DNA from: Siphonodentalium dalli
Lineage: Eukaryota > Mollusca > Scaphopoda > Gadilida > Siphonodentaliidae
DNA: 64,000 bases
Direction of reading: 5' to 3'
NCBI GenBank assembly: GCA_032622095.1
Contig: CP136068.1
Coordinates: forward strand, 154,839,151 to 154,903,150
This document shows positions 12,324-24,105 of this stretch, piece by piece; within the stretch, counting starts at the first letter, position 1, and every line of letters begins with the position of its first letter. Both the position numbers and the translations under genes were made by a program. The notes beneath the pieces were generated by a model. The model did not search any database and was not told where the DNA came from. It worked only from the letters and a program-made list of their open reading frames with translations.

Positions 12324-13084
12324 CCAGATACAAGTTCTTGGTGAAAGCGTTAACGATAAATTATGACTACTACAATGATTTTAAATAATCAGGCTAAAAA
12401 ACTTCATCAATGTGTAGAATTAATTTGTTTTTCAATGTAGAGTTTGATTACTAGTGGCAAATTTACTGGGATTGTGTACATTTTCTCCTTGCTGTTCGCG
12501 ATATACTTTGTATAAGTTCCTGTGTTGTCTTCAGATTATTTTGGTATGTATGTTATATATAACCCCGTTCAGAAGCAAAAAATCAGAGAGATAAATGTTC
12601 TGACTAGTCAGTTGTCGCCATCTTTGTCGCCACCCTCTGCTCGCCCACAATGATTAATTTGTTGCGAAGCGTGCATATATAGACACCCTCTGATTACATA
12701 TAACTATTGTAAGAACGGTAATGTTTTCGTTAATTTTCTGGTATTGTTCCTAATTCCACAGCGGCTACAAAGAGTAACTGGAAATTGGATAAAAAAATGT
12801 TAACAAATTTGGATAACGTTTAATACTATACAAGAAATGTCACCATATGTAATACAACGTACATATATCCCCGGAAGATTCGCAATAAGTTATTTCCATT
12901 ATTTCACTAACGTTATCATAGATACGGAACCATCCAGGCAAATCTACAATATTTTGTTGGTGTGGACAGGAATACGATATAATAATATTATTACTGATAT
13001 ATTCACATTACATTCGGATCTAGAATCCATATATGCCATAAAAACTCAATTGGTTTTGTTCCTATATATGTTTGTCCGCTTCTA
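12324..13084. other. No supported feature
   Basis: AT-rich spacer. No exon, RNA gene or clear repeat recognised. Confidence 0.4.
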
Positions 13085-13260
13085 GACGACCAAACAGCTC
13101 GTCCATCGGAGCTGAAGATTGGTACATTGGGATAATATGACCCGGGGGCGTTAGGGTGGATACACACATGCATGTAATCTCTGTAAATGTCGTGTATTTG
13201 TCGTTTTACATGGACCATACAGACCATGTAATATGTGTCCGCTGACAACCCAATCATTAC
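13085..13260. repeat. Dispersed repeat fragment
   Basis: A block GACCAAACAGCTCGTCCATC, with GGAGCTGAAGATTGGTACAT just after it, matches 14665-14715 and more weakly 53375-53430. A second block around GGGTGGATACACACATGC matches, in inverted order, 14516-14592 and 54455-54535. Diverged copies of one or two repeat families. Confidence 0.5.
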
Positions 13261-14515
13261 GGCTATGTTTGACCACAGTGAGCGAAGCTCTCGACGTGCA
13301 GAGAGTCGTTGACTGAACGAAGTCGTCAGGCCGCTTAAAATAATTGTTCGCGCGATAACCCAAATGTTGGACTTTCTGTTTAAATTATTGTCAGTCTTCT
13401 CTTGATTTTTGTAGCAGTGATGGCCCCAGGATTTCCCTAACGCAGGGGCTATGATGCCATGATGCTATCGACTGGTGGGGTGGGGGCATGCAGCGCCCTG
13501 AGTCCTGACCCCCCCCCCCACCCATGAAGCCACTCCTGACTTATAAATATTGTAGTTGACAGTCATTACTGTCGTGTCTGTTTGCTACGCGTGATTAATA
13601 TAATATTCAGCAATTTATGCTATTCATATAATTATGAAAATAGTATTACAGCTTTAAATTTGAGAGTACAGAAGGTGGTGTTGCTGTGTGTCTTCATTCG
13701 GGGAAAAGGGTTGTCTAGCTCTACGAGTTCCCAACTACGCCACCTTTCCTCTCTTGTGTTATATATGTATACGCAAAATTTACAACTATGGAATATTTAT
13801 GTTAAACATATTGTACATTCATGCCAAGATAATCCCGGCTTATACATTCAACAAATTCCCTTAGTTATTCGAAGCTTTCGAGAACCAGCCCCTCCCCCAA
13901 TCATGGATTATGGTCCAAAATGTTATAATTTAAGCACAAGCTAAAATTGTGACAGTTGGGAACTTGTTCAACCTTTGGTTTGAGAAACATAGTGTTATGT
14001 AAATTTAGGGTGAAAAATTGGGGGGGGGTCACTCTTTTTACTCGCTGTACCTGCATTAATTTTTTGGCGCTGTAATGGATATTTGCATGGAAATCCCAAT
14101 TGAATGTTATCACATGAGCGCGCTTTGAAACTATCCGAGGAATCTCAACGAACCGGTATTGTCTGTCTTAATTTTCCAATGCCTGTTATTCAAGGCCTGA
14201 GAGCACCATATCGGATTGTTAATGGAACATTAAACATTCGTGTATCGCAATCGCCGTATTTTTATTTTGGATGACCCTGAAATGACGAGAAACAAATCAA
14301 GTATAAAATCGACGGACTCAAATCCACTTTTCCAAATGAATTAAAACTCGTGAAAAACAGCAACAGATATCAGACAGGATTTATTCATTTCGGAATCCAT
14401 GAAAGCATTTATGACTGGCCTGAAATTTCTTGATAGCAGTCAGTTTGATAATGGCTTATAACTGCTCACTTGTCTGGCCTGTTGAAATTGTCCGATCGCG
14501 CGCAGGCGACTAATG
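13261..14515. other. No supported gene
   Basis: AT-rich with short C or G runs (13510, 14023). The 120-codon plus frame at 13582-13944 shows no domain, signal or good splice junctions and is treated as chance. Confidence 0.4.
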
Positions 14516-15540
14516 CTATCAATGATTGGTGTGACCATGTAAAATACATGGATTTTACATACAGAAATTACATGCATGTGTGTATCCACCCTTAGTGTAT
14601 TGGTCCCGTTCACCTGAGGTGTCTCATGCGTGCACTAATAATTACTTTATATATTTTTTGGCTATAGGACACCAAAACGGTTGGATCAACGGAGCTGAAA
14701 ATGGGTAATGTGACCCGGATACTATTATTAGATATGTACTGTTGACCTAATGGCACTAATAATTAAAGTAACTAAATAATTTATTATATACCCAAAATGG
14801 TTGCAATCTGGTTGGTAAAAATTTAAACCCGGGCACAAATTGGCGTTTCTTACTAGCTTAGATATACGTGGTAAAATTGGTACAGATGGGTGACCTCAAC
14901 AGGGAATTGTCATGGTATAGGCGCCTTTGACCTCATTTAACATAATGGGGTCTAAAGAATGATATGATCAATAAAGAGTGTATCGTTTATTGTCAACTCA
15001 GCCTGATGATGTGTGGGGGAAATTGGTGCACAAAGACAAAAATAAATTGACTCGGGGAATGTCACGGATAGGTTTTATTGACCTCACGTGGCACTAATAA
15101 TTAGCAATACAGAGCGTCTATTATCAACTGAAAAGATAGATGAAACTTTATCTGCAGTCATGCAATATGTGCTGTTTACTCCAGATGACTACTAATTGTT
15201 TAACATGACTTGAAGGGGCACTAATAAGTTACGCATTCTTCACCCTAAGCAGCACCGGTACCCCTGCTATAGTAATATATAAATGCGGACTGATCCGCAT
15301 TACTGATCGATCTGATATGTAATTTTACAATAAAGTTTAACAGTATAAAAGTTCTTGCATAACAGTAATTTATGAGAAATAAATCGCATACATTTTAGGC
15401 CCGAATTTATTAATGTATATATGCTTACTAAATTCGCGTTTATTCAGAATAATAAATATTGGATTTATTTTTTCGAGGAGCATAAATGCGGATTTCTTTT
15501 GTCTTTTGTCACATGGGACACTAATCGTATATATACTCCT
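14516..15540. repeat. Diverged repeats marked by GCACTAATAATTA
   Basis: The word GCACTAATAA with flanking similarity recurs near 14631, 14752, 15091 and 15217, usually after a GACCT-type word. A related GACACTAATCG is near 15528. The segment starts with a palindromic block (CATGTAAAATACATGG) shared with 54455-54535. Units are strongly diverged. No coding content recognised. Confidence 0.45.
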
Positions 15541-15646
15541 CATTTAAACCACGTGCCGGTTTGCACTTCAACATACACCTAATAATACTAGCTTAGGAAC
15601 TTGTTATGTACTGTACTGTATAGTTGAAGTTGTATTGTTTTATTTT

Positions 15647-15950
15647 TAACCACACTATGTGCTATTTGATTCGGCACCATGTAACCACACTATGTGCTAT
15701 TTGATTCGGCACCATGTAACCACACTATGTGCTATTTGATTCGGCACCATGTAACCACACTATGTGCTATTTGATTCGGCACCATGTAACCACACTATGT
15801 GCTATTTGATTCGGCACCATGTAACCACAATATGTGCTATTTGATTCGGCACCATGTAACCACAGTATGCACGGCTTGATTCGGCGCCATATAACCACAC
15901 AATGCACGTTTTGATTCGATGTCATGTAACCACGCTATGTGTCTTATCGA
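15647..15950. repeat. 35-bp minisatellite, about 8.6 copies
   Basis: The unit begins TAACCACACTATGTGCTATT and continues TGATTCGGCACCATG. The first five copies are identical, with drift rightward to the last partial copy at 15927. The array stops where the left LTR-like repeat begins. It is not repeated upstream of the right LTR, so it is not part of the LTR. Confidence 0.92.
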
Positions 15951-18067
15951 TTAACCATTTCTATACTGAATGGATTCTCCCATTTAATTATAAGTGTACA
16001 TTGGATTTGATTATGAAATAAGTCCATAGTGTACCTATATCCATTATTCCGTTCTATGGCGCGTGCCACACTGAACACACATTATAAAGAGTCTACTCTC
16101 GTAAGATGATTTATGTCAATATAGAGAATAAACTAAATCACAAAATGGTGATATGGGCTTATTTTGGGGTTTTTTTCTAAATAAGTTCAATATGAGATTA
16201 TAATCGAGAGAACAGTCTGAATGTTCAGATAATAAGGTCAACAAACGACATATGGTCGTTATTTTAACTCATTATCCGAATATTTCCTAAACGAACTCGT
16301 CAGTGAGTATTTAGTTAAGAAAGGGTTGTAGGTACTCATGCCGCCAGACCAGTTTTGACGAAACCCGTTTTACTTATGAAACTATGATAACTATGACTTA
16401 ATTGGTTGGAACGAGAAGTGCCGACTGAAGGACACTATCCTATTTGACATTGAATGTTCTGTATATTTACTTGATATAGTGTCTATGCTTAGAGTGACAG
16501 AAATAACTGATGTGTTAATTTGTCAATACAAAATAAATTGTCTGTATAGATTGGTGTAGTTTATACATAGTTGTCACATTTGTTTCTCCATTTCGGTAAA
16601 ATAGGTAATATCTATATTAGATAAGATATTACATTTTTACAACTTGAAGTCTGAAAACATGAATGCACCCGGGTGAGTCATCAAATGTTAATGTCTCCAA
16701 GTGTCTAAGTATAGATAGTTTCTCAATAGCGTCAATACAGCGACGACACAATATCTGATGACGATCGAAAGGGAACTTGGTTCTGTCATCATCCAATCAA
16801 ATGCATGATGTTCGTCGCCAGCCTCACAGCTGGTAAATTAAATTATGTATTTAATACATTTCTACATCGGTTAAATAAAAAACAGAACGTGTTATCGCTA
16901 ACATACTTAGTTTGATATTAATCCACACTACCCACCATCGCTCAACATACTTAGTATGATATTAATCCACACTATCCACCATCGCTCAACAAACTTAGTA
17001 TGATATTAATCCACACTACCCACCAGCGCTCAACATACTTAGTATGATATTAATCCACACTACCCACCATATCTCAACATACTTAGTATGATACTAATCC
17101 ACACTACCCACCATCGCTCAACATACTTAGTATGATATTAATCCACACTACCCACCATCGCTCAACAAACTTAGTATGATATTAATCCACACTACCCGCC
17201 AGCGCTCAACATACTTAGTATGATATTAATCCACACTACCCACCATATCGCAACATACTTAGTATGATACTAATCCACACTACCCACCATCGCTCAACAT
17301 ACTTAGTATGATATTAATCCACACTACCCACCATCGCTCAACATACTTTGTATGATATTAATCCACACTACCCACCATCGCTCAACATACTTAGTATGAT
17401 ATTAATCCACACTACCCACCATCGCTCGACATACTTAGTATGATATTAATCCACACTACCCACCATCGCTCAACATACTTAGTATGATATTAATCTACAC
17501 TACCCACCATCGCTCAACATACTTAGTATGATATTAATCCACACTACCCACCATATCTCAACATACTTAGTATGATACTAATCCACACTACCCACCATCG
17601 CTCAACATACTTAGTATGATATTAATCCACACTACCCACCATCGCTCAACAAACTTAGTATGATATTAATCCACACTACCCACCAGCGCTCAACATACTT
17701 AGTATGATATTAATCCACACTACCCACCATATCGCAACATACTTAGTATGATACTAATCCACACTACCCACCATCGCTCAACATACTTAGTATGATATTA
17801 ATCCACACTACCCACCATCGCTCAACATACTTTGTATGATATTAATCCACACTACCCACCATCGCTCAACATACTTAGTATGATATTAATCCACACTACC
17901 CACCATCGCTCGACATACTTAGTATGATATTAATCCACACTACCCACCATCGCTCAACATACTTAGTATGATATTAATCTACACTACCCACCATCGCTCA
18001 ACATACTTAGTATGATATTAATCCACACTACCCACCATATCTCAACATACTTAGTATGATACTAATA
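15951..18067 (+). mobile_element. Left LTR-like direct repeat of Copia-type element
   Basis: Bases 15951-16892 recur at 19195-20140 with about ten differences by eye (~99%), and both copies continue into a 44-bp satellite array. This repeat ends directly at a primer binding site (18068). It contains a TATAAAG box near 16084 and the dispersed hairpin at about 16225-16290. The order repeat, primer site, gag-protease ORF, repeat is that of an LTR retrotransposon. The 5' boundary is uncertain: similarity fades around ATTAAC and I see no TG...CA ends or target duplication. High similarity of the two copies points to a recent insertion. Confidence 0.65.
16893..18067. repeat. 44-bp satellite array with 484-bp higher-order period (left)
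   Basis: About 27 units of 44 bp contain CATCGCTCAACATACTTAGT followed by ATGATATTAATCCACACTAC. Diagnostic variants (CAGCGCT, CATATCT with GATACTAAT, AACAAACTT, CTCGACAT, ATCTACAC) recur in the same order 11 units apart. Units 6-16 thus match 17-27; for example the CATATCT...GATACTAAT units sit near 17068, 17552 and 18036. Every unit holds the near-palindrome CATACTTAGTATG. Confidence 0.93.
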
Positions 18068-18077
18068 TGGTAGCAGA
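18068..18077 (+). promoter_or_regulatory. Primer binding site (initiator Met tRNA type)
   Basis: TGGTAGCAGA is complementary to the 3' end of animal initiator Met tRNA (TCTGCTACCA). It lies immediately after the left LTR-like repeat and 8 bp before the gag ATG, where reverse transcription of an LTR retrotransposon would be primed. Only 10 bases match. Confidence 0.7.
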
Positions 18078-18085
18078 TTAACAGG

Positions 18086-19135
18086 ATGGTTATGAGGATC
18101 AACCCACCAACCTACAACAAGAATTATGAGCGATATAAACAAGAGTTACTGGCTTGGAAAGAGATTACTGATTTGAAGAAAGGAAAACAAGGGATAGCGA
18201 TTGCGTTGACTCTGCCGGAAAATGATGAGTCTCACATAAGAGAGAAAGTTTTTGATGAAGTACCTCTTGCTGATTTGAAGAAAGACGATGGACTTAACAT
18301 TCTCCTTGAATTTCTGGACAAATATCTTGGAAAAGATGAACTTGAGGACAGTTGGGAAAAATTCCAGGATTTTGAAGACTATAAGCGCACATCGAATGAG
18401 ACTGTTAGTGAATATATAGTCAATTTTGACCAGAAGTACAATAAAATATTGAAGAAAGGACTCAAACTTCCATCGGAAATTCTTGCGTTTAAATTATTAA
18501 AAAGAGCGAGGATTTCGACACAAGAGACAATGCTTGTAATGACAGGTATGGACTACAGTCATAAGGACACACTTTTTGTACAGACAAGGAAATCATTGAA
18601 AAAATTCAAAGGGGATTCTGTAGCGGGTGGACACGACACGACTTCAGTTAATGCGATAAAGACCGAACCTGATGATGTGTATTTTACGGGTTCAGATAGA
18701 GGTCACTATAACTACAAGGCGAGAGGGCGTTATCAGAGAGGACAATTTTTTGGACGTAGAGCAAGTAACCCTCGAATCTCAAATTCGTCGAGTAGTGCTA
18801 GTTATAGTATGAACACTTCCAGAAAAATCAATCCAGTTGGTCGAGATGGTGAGAGTCTAAGGTGTGTATCATGTGGATCATTCCGGCATCTCCTCAAAGA
18901 TTGCCCAGATAGCTGGGAAAACATGGCAAAACAATCAAGAGTGAACTTAGCTGAAGTAGAACAGGAACATGTTGTTTTATACACTGGGAGTGATAAGGGA
19001 GATATGAAAGAGCTTGGGAAGGAGGCAACAAATTGTGCTGTACTCGACAGTGCATGTTCCAGTACTGTATGTGGACGAGAGTGGCTGGATACATACATTA
19101 ATTCTTTGACTGAAGATGATAAAAACAGCAGTTAG
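18086..19135 (+). CDS. Copia-like Gag-protease protein, pol absent
   Basis: This is an intact 349-codon frame starting at the first ATG after the primer site. Residues 1-180 are a charged helical Gag-like region in the style of Copia-type Gag. Residues ~215-260 are Arg/Ser-rich. A zinc knuckle CVSCGSFRHLLKDC (CX2CX4HX4C, about residues 264-277) would bind RNA. Near residue 328 the string LDSACSSTVCG resembles the catalytic Asp motif of retrotransposon proteases, though typical enzymes have DSG or DTG. The frame stops 28 codons later, and the right LTR-like repeat begins about 60 bp on. Integrase, reverse transcriptase and RNase H are missing. It could supply capsid proteins but would need enzymes in trans. 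The open frame between nearly identical LTRs argues for recent activity. Confidence 0.85.
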   Translation: MVMRINPPTYNKNYERYKQELLAWKEITDLKKGKQGIAIALTLPENDESHIREKVFDEVPLADLKKDDGLNILLEFLDKYLGKDELEDSWEKFQDFEDYKRTSNETVSEYIVNFDQKYNKILKKGLKLPSEILAFKLLKRARISTQETMLVMTGMDYSHKDTLFVQTRKSLKKFKGDSVAGGHDTTSVNAIKTEPDDVYFTGSDRGHYNYKARGRYQRGQFFGRRASNPRISNSSSSASYSMNTSRKINPVGRDGESLRCVSCGSFRHLLKDCPDSWENMAKQSRVNLAEVEQEHVVLYTGSDKGDMKELGKEATNCAVLDSACSSTVCGREWLDTYINSLTEDDKNSS

Positions 19136-19194
19136 AGTTTGAATAGAAGTGAAGCAAGTCACAAGTGTGCTGTGGAGATATAACAGGTAATTAG

Positions 19195-20947
19195 CCATTA
19201 ACAAATTTCTATACTGAATGGATTCTCCCATTTAATTATAAGTGTACATTGGATTTGATTATGAAATAAGTCCATAGTGTACCTATATCCATTATTCCGT
19301 TCTATGGCGCGTGCCACACTGAACACACATTATAAAGCGTCTACTCTGGTAAGATGATTTATGTCAATATAGAGAATAAACTAAATCACAAAATGGTGAT
19401 ATGGGCTTATTTTGGGTTTTTTATCTAAATAAGTTCAATATGAGATTATAATCGAGAGAACAGTCTGAATGTTCAGATAATAAGGTCAACAAACGACATA
19501 TGGTCGTTATTTTAACTCATTATCCGAATATTTCCTAAACGAACTCGTCAGTGAGTATTTAGTTAAGAAAGGGTTGTAGGTACTCATGCCGTCAGACCAG
19601 TTTTGACGAAACCCGTTTTACTTATGAAACTATGATAACTATGACTTAATTGGTTGGAACGAGAAGTGCCGACTGAAGGACACTATCCTATTTGACATTG
19701 AATGTTCTGTATATTTACTTGATATAGTGTCTATGCTTAGAGTGACATAAATAACTGATGTGTTAATTTGTCAATACAAAATAAATTGTCTGTATAGATT
19801 GGTGTAGTTTATACATAGTTGTCACATTTGTTTCTCCATTTCGGTAAAATAGGTAATATCTATATTAGATAAGATATTACATTTTTACAACTTGAAGTCT
19901 GGAAACATGAATGCACCCGGGTGAGTCATCAAATGTTAATGTCTCCAAGTGTCTAAGTATAGATAGTTTCTCAATAGCGTCAATACAGCGACGACACCAT
20001 ATCTGATGACGATCGAAAGGGAACTTGGTTCTGTCATCATCCAATCAAATGCATGATGTTCGTCGCCAGCCTCACAGCTGGTAAATTAAATTATGTATTT
20101 AATACATTTCTACATCGATTAAATACAAAACAGAACGTGTTATCGCTAACATACTTAGTTTGATATTAATCCACACTACCCACCATCGCTCAACATACTT
20201 AGTATGATATTAATCCACACTACCCACCATCCCTCAACAAACTTAGTATGATATTAATCCACACTACCCACCAGCGCTCAACATACTTAGTATGATATTA
20301 ATCCACACTACCCACCATATCTCAACATACTTAGTATGATACTAATCCAAACTACCCACCATCGCTCAACAAACTTAGTATGATATTAATCCACACTACC
20401 CACCATCGCTCAACAAACTTAGTATGATATTAATCCACACTACCCACCAGCGCTCAACATACTTAGTATGATATTAATCCACACTACCCACCATATCTCA
20501 ACATACTTAGTATGATACTAATCCACACTACCCACCATCGCTCAACATACTTAGTATGATATTAATCCACACTACCCACCATCGCTCAACATACTTAGTA
20601 TGATATTAATCCACACTACCCACCATCGCTCAACATACTTAGTATGATATTAATCCACACTACCCACCATCGCTCGACATACTTAGTATGATATTAATCC
20701 ACACTACCCACCATCGCTCAACATACTTAGTATGATATTAATCCACACTACCCACCATATCTCAACATACTTAGTATGATACTAATCCACACTACCCACC
20801 ATATCTCAACATACTTAGTATGATACTAATCCACACTACCCACCATCGCTCAACATACTTAGTATGATATTAATCCACACTAGTCTACCCACCATCGCTC
20901 AACAAACTTAGTATGATATTAATCCACACTACCCACCATCGCTCACC
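19195..20947 (+). mobile_element. Right LTR-like direct repeat
   Basis: Bases 19195-20140 copy 15951-16892, and the copy continues into a 44-bp array (20141-20945). The offset from repeat start to array is 932 bp in both copies, measured from CTATACTGAATGG. The 3' boundary cannot be fixed because the array runs out in a partial unit (20932-20945) rather than at the junction seen on the left. No polypurine tract is obvious just upstream; GTGGAGATATAACAGG is the nearest purine-rich stretch. Confidence 0.65.
20141..20945. repeat. 44-bp satellite array (right)
   Basis: About 18.5 units of the same 44-bp repeat. The first five units carry the same variant order as the left array. Later units differ in order and number, and one unit near 20880 has a 4-bp insertion (TAGTC). 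This implies independent unit gain or loss after the two copies separated. Confidence 0.92.
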
Positions 20948-21255
20948 ACCACTTTTGTCTATAACCTAGTTGTTGGTAAGATTATACTGCAATTATTTGG
21001 TCTGGTTTTTGCTGTAACTCGGATATGTGATTCATTTCATTTTGTTCTTTGTGTGTGATCGTATATATTATGTATGTTAAAACTAAATTTCAAACTACGG
21101 TCAACAAAAGCAATGGTTTCTAACAAATATTAGTGTATGCAGAGTTCCCGAGCTCTGTTAACAACTCACACATAAAAGCAGTGGATACATGTGAACAATT
21201 CAAAACCTTGTAATACAACCATCGTCAAGAAATGCATGGAACAAAAGATAGGGGA
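20948..21255. other. No supported feature
   Basis: AT-rich spacer after the satellite; nothing recognised. Confidence 0.4.
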
Positions 21256-21370
21256 TCTCTAATTCGTCGCAATTCTATACGAAATATATTAACCGAGGCT
21301 CGAATCGAAATTAATTGACAAGCTTAAGAAATTTCGTATATAATTGCGACGAATTTGGATCATGTTTATC
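21256..21370. repeat. Foldback repeat with ~27-bp arms
   Basis: AATTCGTCGCAATT at 21261 and AATTGCGACGAATT at 21342 are inverted copies; similarity continues into CTATACGAAATATA and ATTTCGTATAT. It resembles the foldback at 32797-32940 in arm style and in the trailing GTTTATCACAT word. Confidence 0.6.
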
Positions 21371-24105
21371 ACATAATCACATTAGCAAGGAATAATGATC
21401 TCGAAACGGCTGAAGTTTAAACATATTTATATTGATTTCTTTATCACGACCAAAGATCAAGTAACGACAACTTCCAGAGAAAATACATTTCCATTTTAAA
21501 TGTATTTTTGTGATAAAAAAAATTGTTCTACCACTCTTATCACGGATGTTTATCTCAGTCAACATTAAATAACTCAACAAAAAATGAATATCACAGTTAT
21601 ATTTTAAATAACATAATTACATTGATCCGTATCATTTCTCTAAGCTCTTATGTCACTGTGCGTGTCGATAACACACGTGTGTCTTACTTAAAATACATCA
21701 GGCCGGCTTTAGGGTCTAACTACGTAATAAATTGACTTCCATCGTATGTTTACTACCAATAGGTCGTGAACACTGAAAACTCACATGCTGAAATATAATA
21801 GTTATGTAATTGTGCTCACTACCACTTGGAATAATTTTGATAAAATACCGAAGGCGTACATTAGGAAAGGTCATAACATGAACACGCCCCTCATGTTAGT
21901 TTTTCAAACATTGAATATCAATTTAGAGGCCGCTGGTGATGTTTATTGATAACATAAGTTGCACTGTAACAATGATGTTTACATAACAGTGGTTTCAAAA
22001 CTGGATCTTCCGTTGTTTGAGAGTTGTCATTAATACATATTACAGCAGTTTATCAGTTGCTCCATGTTATTTGTGACGATGATTTTACATACGATTTTTA
22101 CTTGTGCGCACACGTATCCGCATTTGTCTGCTGGTTAACTTATCTTGCAGTTCGTGCAAGTCTTCCAAAACGTGCACATTGGGCTTATCGGGAGATTCAA
22201 ACAAAATTCAGTCGACATAATTGAATATACTTGAACTAACGAACAAGCGAGCATACTGTATAACAATATGAGTTCTCATATGCTTTATTGTTGTTATAAG
22301 GAATTAACTTAAGTTTAGTTTAATTTAGTTTTTAGAAATAGTTTTTCTCATAAAAATGACACATAATTCTGACTCATGGATTATCTTCCTTTTAAATAGT
22401 ACCTATATCTGGAAGATGTGTCTAGTTTACCATGCATTCACTTGTATTTAGGTGGCATCCGGCGTTTTGAGATAATAATAATAATTAATATTTTGAAATC
22501 TCAACTGTGAGATGCTGAAATTTACGTGGGAGATGAAAATTATCACCTTAGAGTCATCTTATTAATTTTAATGCGGAAGAAAGATATTAACAAGCCAATT
22601 TGCCACATCAGATTGTACAACATGAAATTACCATTTGGATGTTTTAGGAACAATAATATTAAGAGATTAAATTATGGTAAAATGAATATTAGAGTATTCA
22701 TAAATGACTATCCAAAACTCCATATGCATTGGCTCATGTATATTTTACCTCGATGTTCTTGTACATAAAACGTCCAAATAGTAATTTTATGTTGTACAAT
22801 CGGATGAGTCATATTCAAAAACATTCCACCTAACTGGAAATATCACGTGCTTTGGTAATATTCCCTAGTTATTCAAGATTTCTTCATAACGTTTGATCCT
22901 ACAGCAAATTGTATAATCGTATATATTTTCTCACAACAAAAACACAAGAACATCTCAAATAATATTGTTACAACAAATACATTAGGGCGAGAAAAAGTCT
23001 ACACACGTTCAGTTAATTGTCCGCTATATTTAGTCACATGGCCGGGTGGATACCTTTTACTTGTTAACTATTACAGGCCCAACGCATTTGATCAAACTGC
23101 AAATACTTGTTTTAAATTAGATGATTACAATTAGAATATAAATAATTTTTGAGTTGATAAATTTGATTACAAATAAAATAATTTGCTAAAAGTAATCCAA
23201 TAGTTTTTGGTCAAATCTGGTTAATTTGAGACAGTTAATTCGAGAGTCTGTTTGATAGAACAGACATAAAAAGATATGACCAAAACACAAATCGGGCCTA
23301 ATATTTTTCAGTTTTTTCAGATTTTCGTTTTCTCAAAATATATTGAAACACGCAACGTGCAACCGTCAAACTGACAGATGCTGCTGGAATTCAGAAAACC
23401 GCTCATAGTTTATTTGAGCTATCTGCCTTAATCTCTCAGCCCATGTAGCCAATGAACTACCTATTAATATAGACCCCAACCAGGTCGTAATTTGGTATAT
23501 ATGAAACCAGATTATTCGCATGATAAAAATAAGTTTAATACTGGGTCATACTCTGTGTAGATATTTCATTTTTCAGCACTGAGCAACACTGTATCTTTCT
23601 TTACAATCATGCTAATACTTGTCGGTGTTTACTTTTCTGTATACAATGCACATTACCAGTATCCAATTCCTCGCAGTCGGTCATGTACTCGGTCCTAACG
23701 AAAGACAGTACATATAAAGACAATGCATTAGTTACTTAAAATACATGACATATTTGTGAATTGCTCTAATTTAAAATCGTTAGGCCACAATTTATCTGTT
23801 TCTGAATAGAATAGAACTGGTGGGTCTGGTTTTCCTCCTGATGTTAAATGCATATTTTTGCCAAGATAACTTACTCAATTGGTTACATAATGAAATTCTG
23901 TGAGCTCGAGCCATGTGACATATTGAGACAACTATCAAGACGGTTCGGTTCTTATTCCCCTATGTCATATTTTGCAAAATACCGTACCAAATTAATACCA
24001 CAAGGAAAACCTAATATCAATGGTAAAGATTAAAATAGAAAAAGTAAGAATTGATCCATGTCAATGGAATGCAAATAGAAACGTTGTCGGACTATATGTC
24101 GACTG
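21371..24105. other. No supported gene
   Basis: 2.7 kb of AT-rich DNA. Short frames (21523, 22024, 22526, 23848) show no domains, signal peptides or consistent splice context. No RNA gene or obvious repeat found by eye. Confidence 0.4.

Noticed and set aside
13582-13944. 120-codon plus-strand ORF as a gene
   Set aside because: No signal peptide, domain or splice junctions; overlapped by AT-rich and homopolymer sequence.
15647-18067. CRISPR-like direct repeats
   Set aside because: The 35-bp and 44-bp repeats are head-to-tail with no unique spacers and lie in eukaryotic DNA: they are satellites.
18802-19231. Minus-strand frames overlapping the gag ORF
   Set aside because: Shadows of the gag-protease coding strand.
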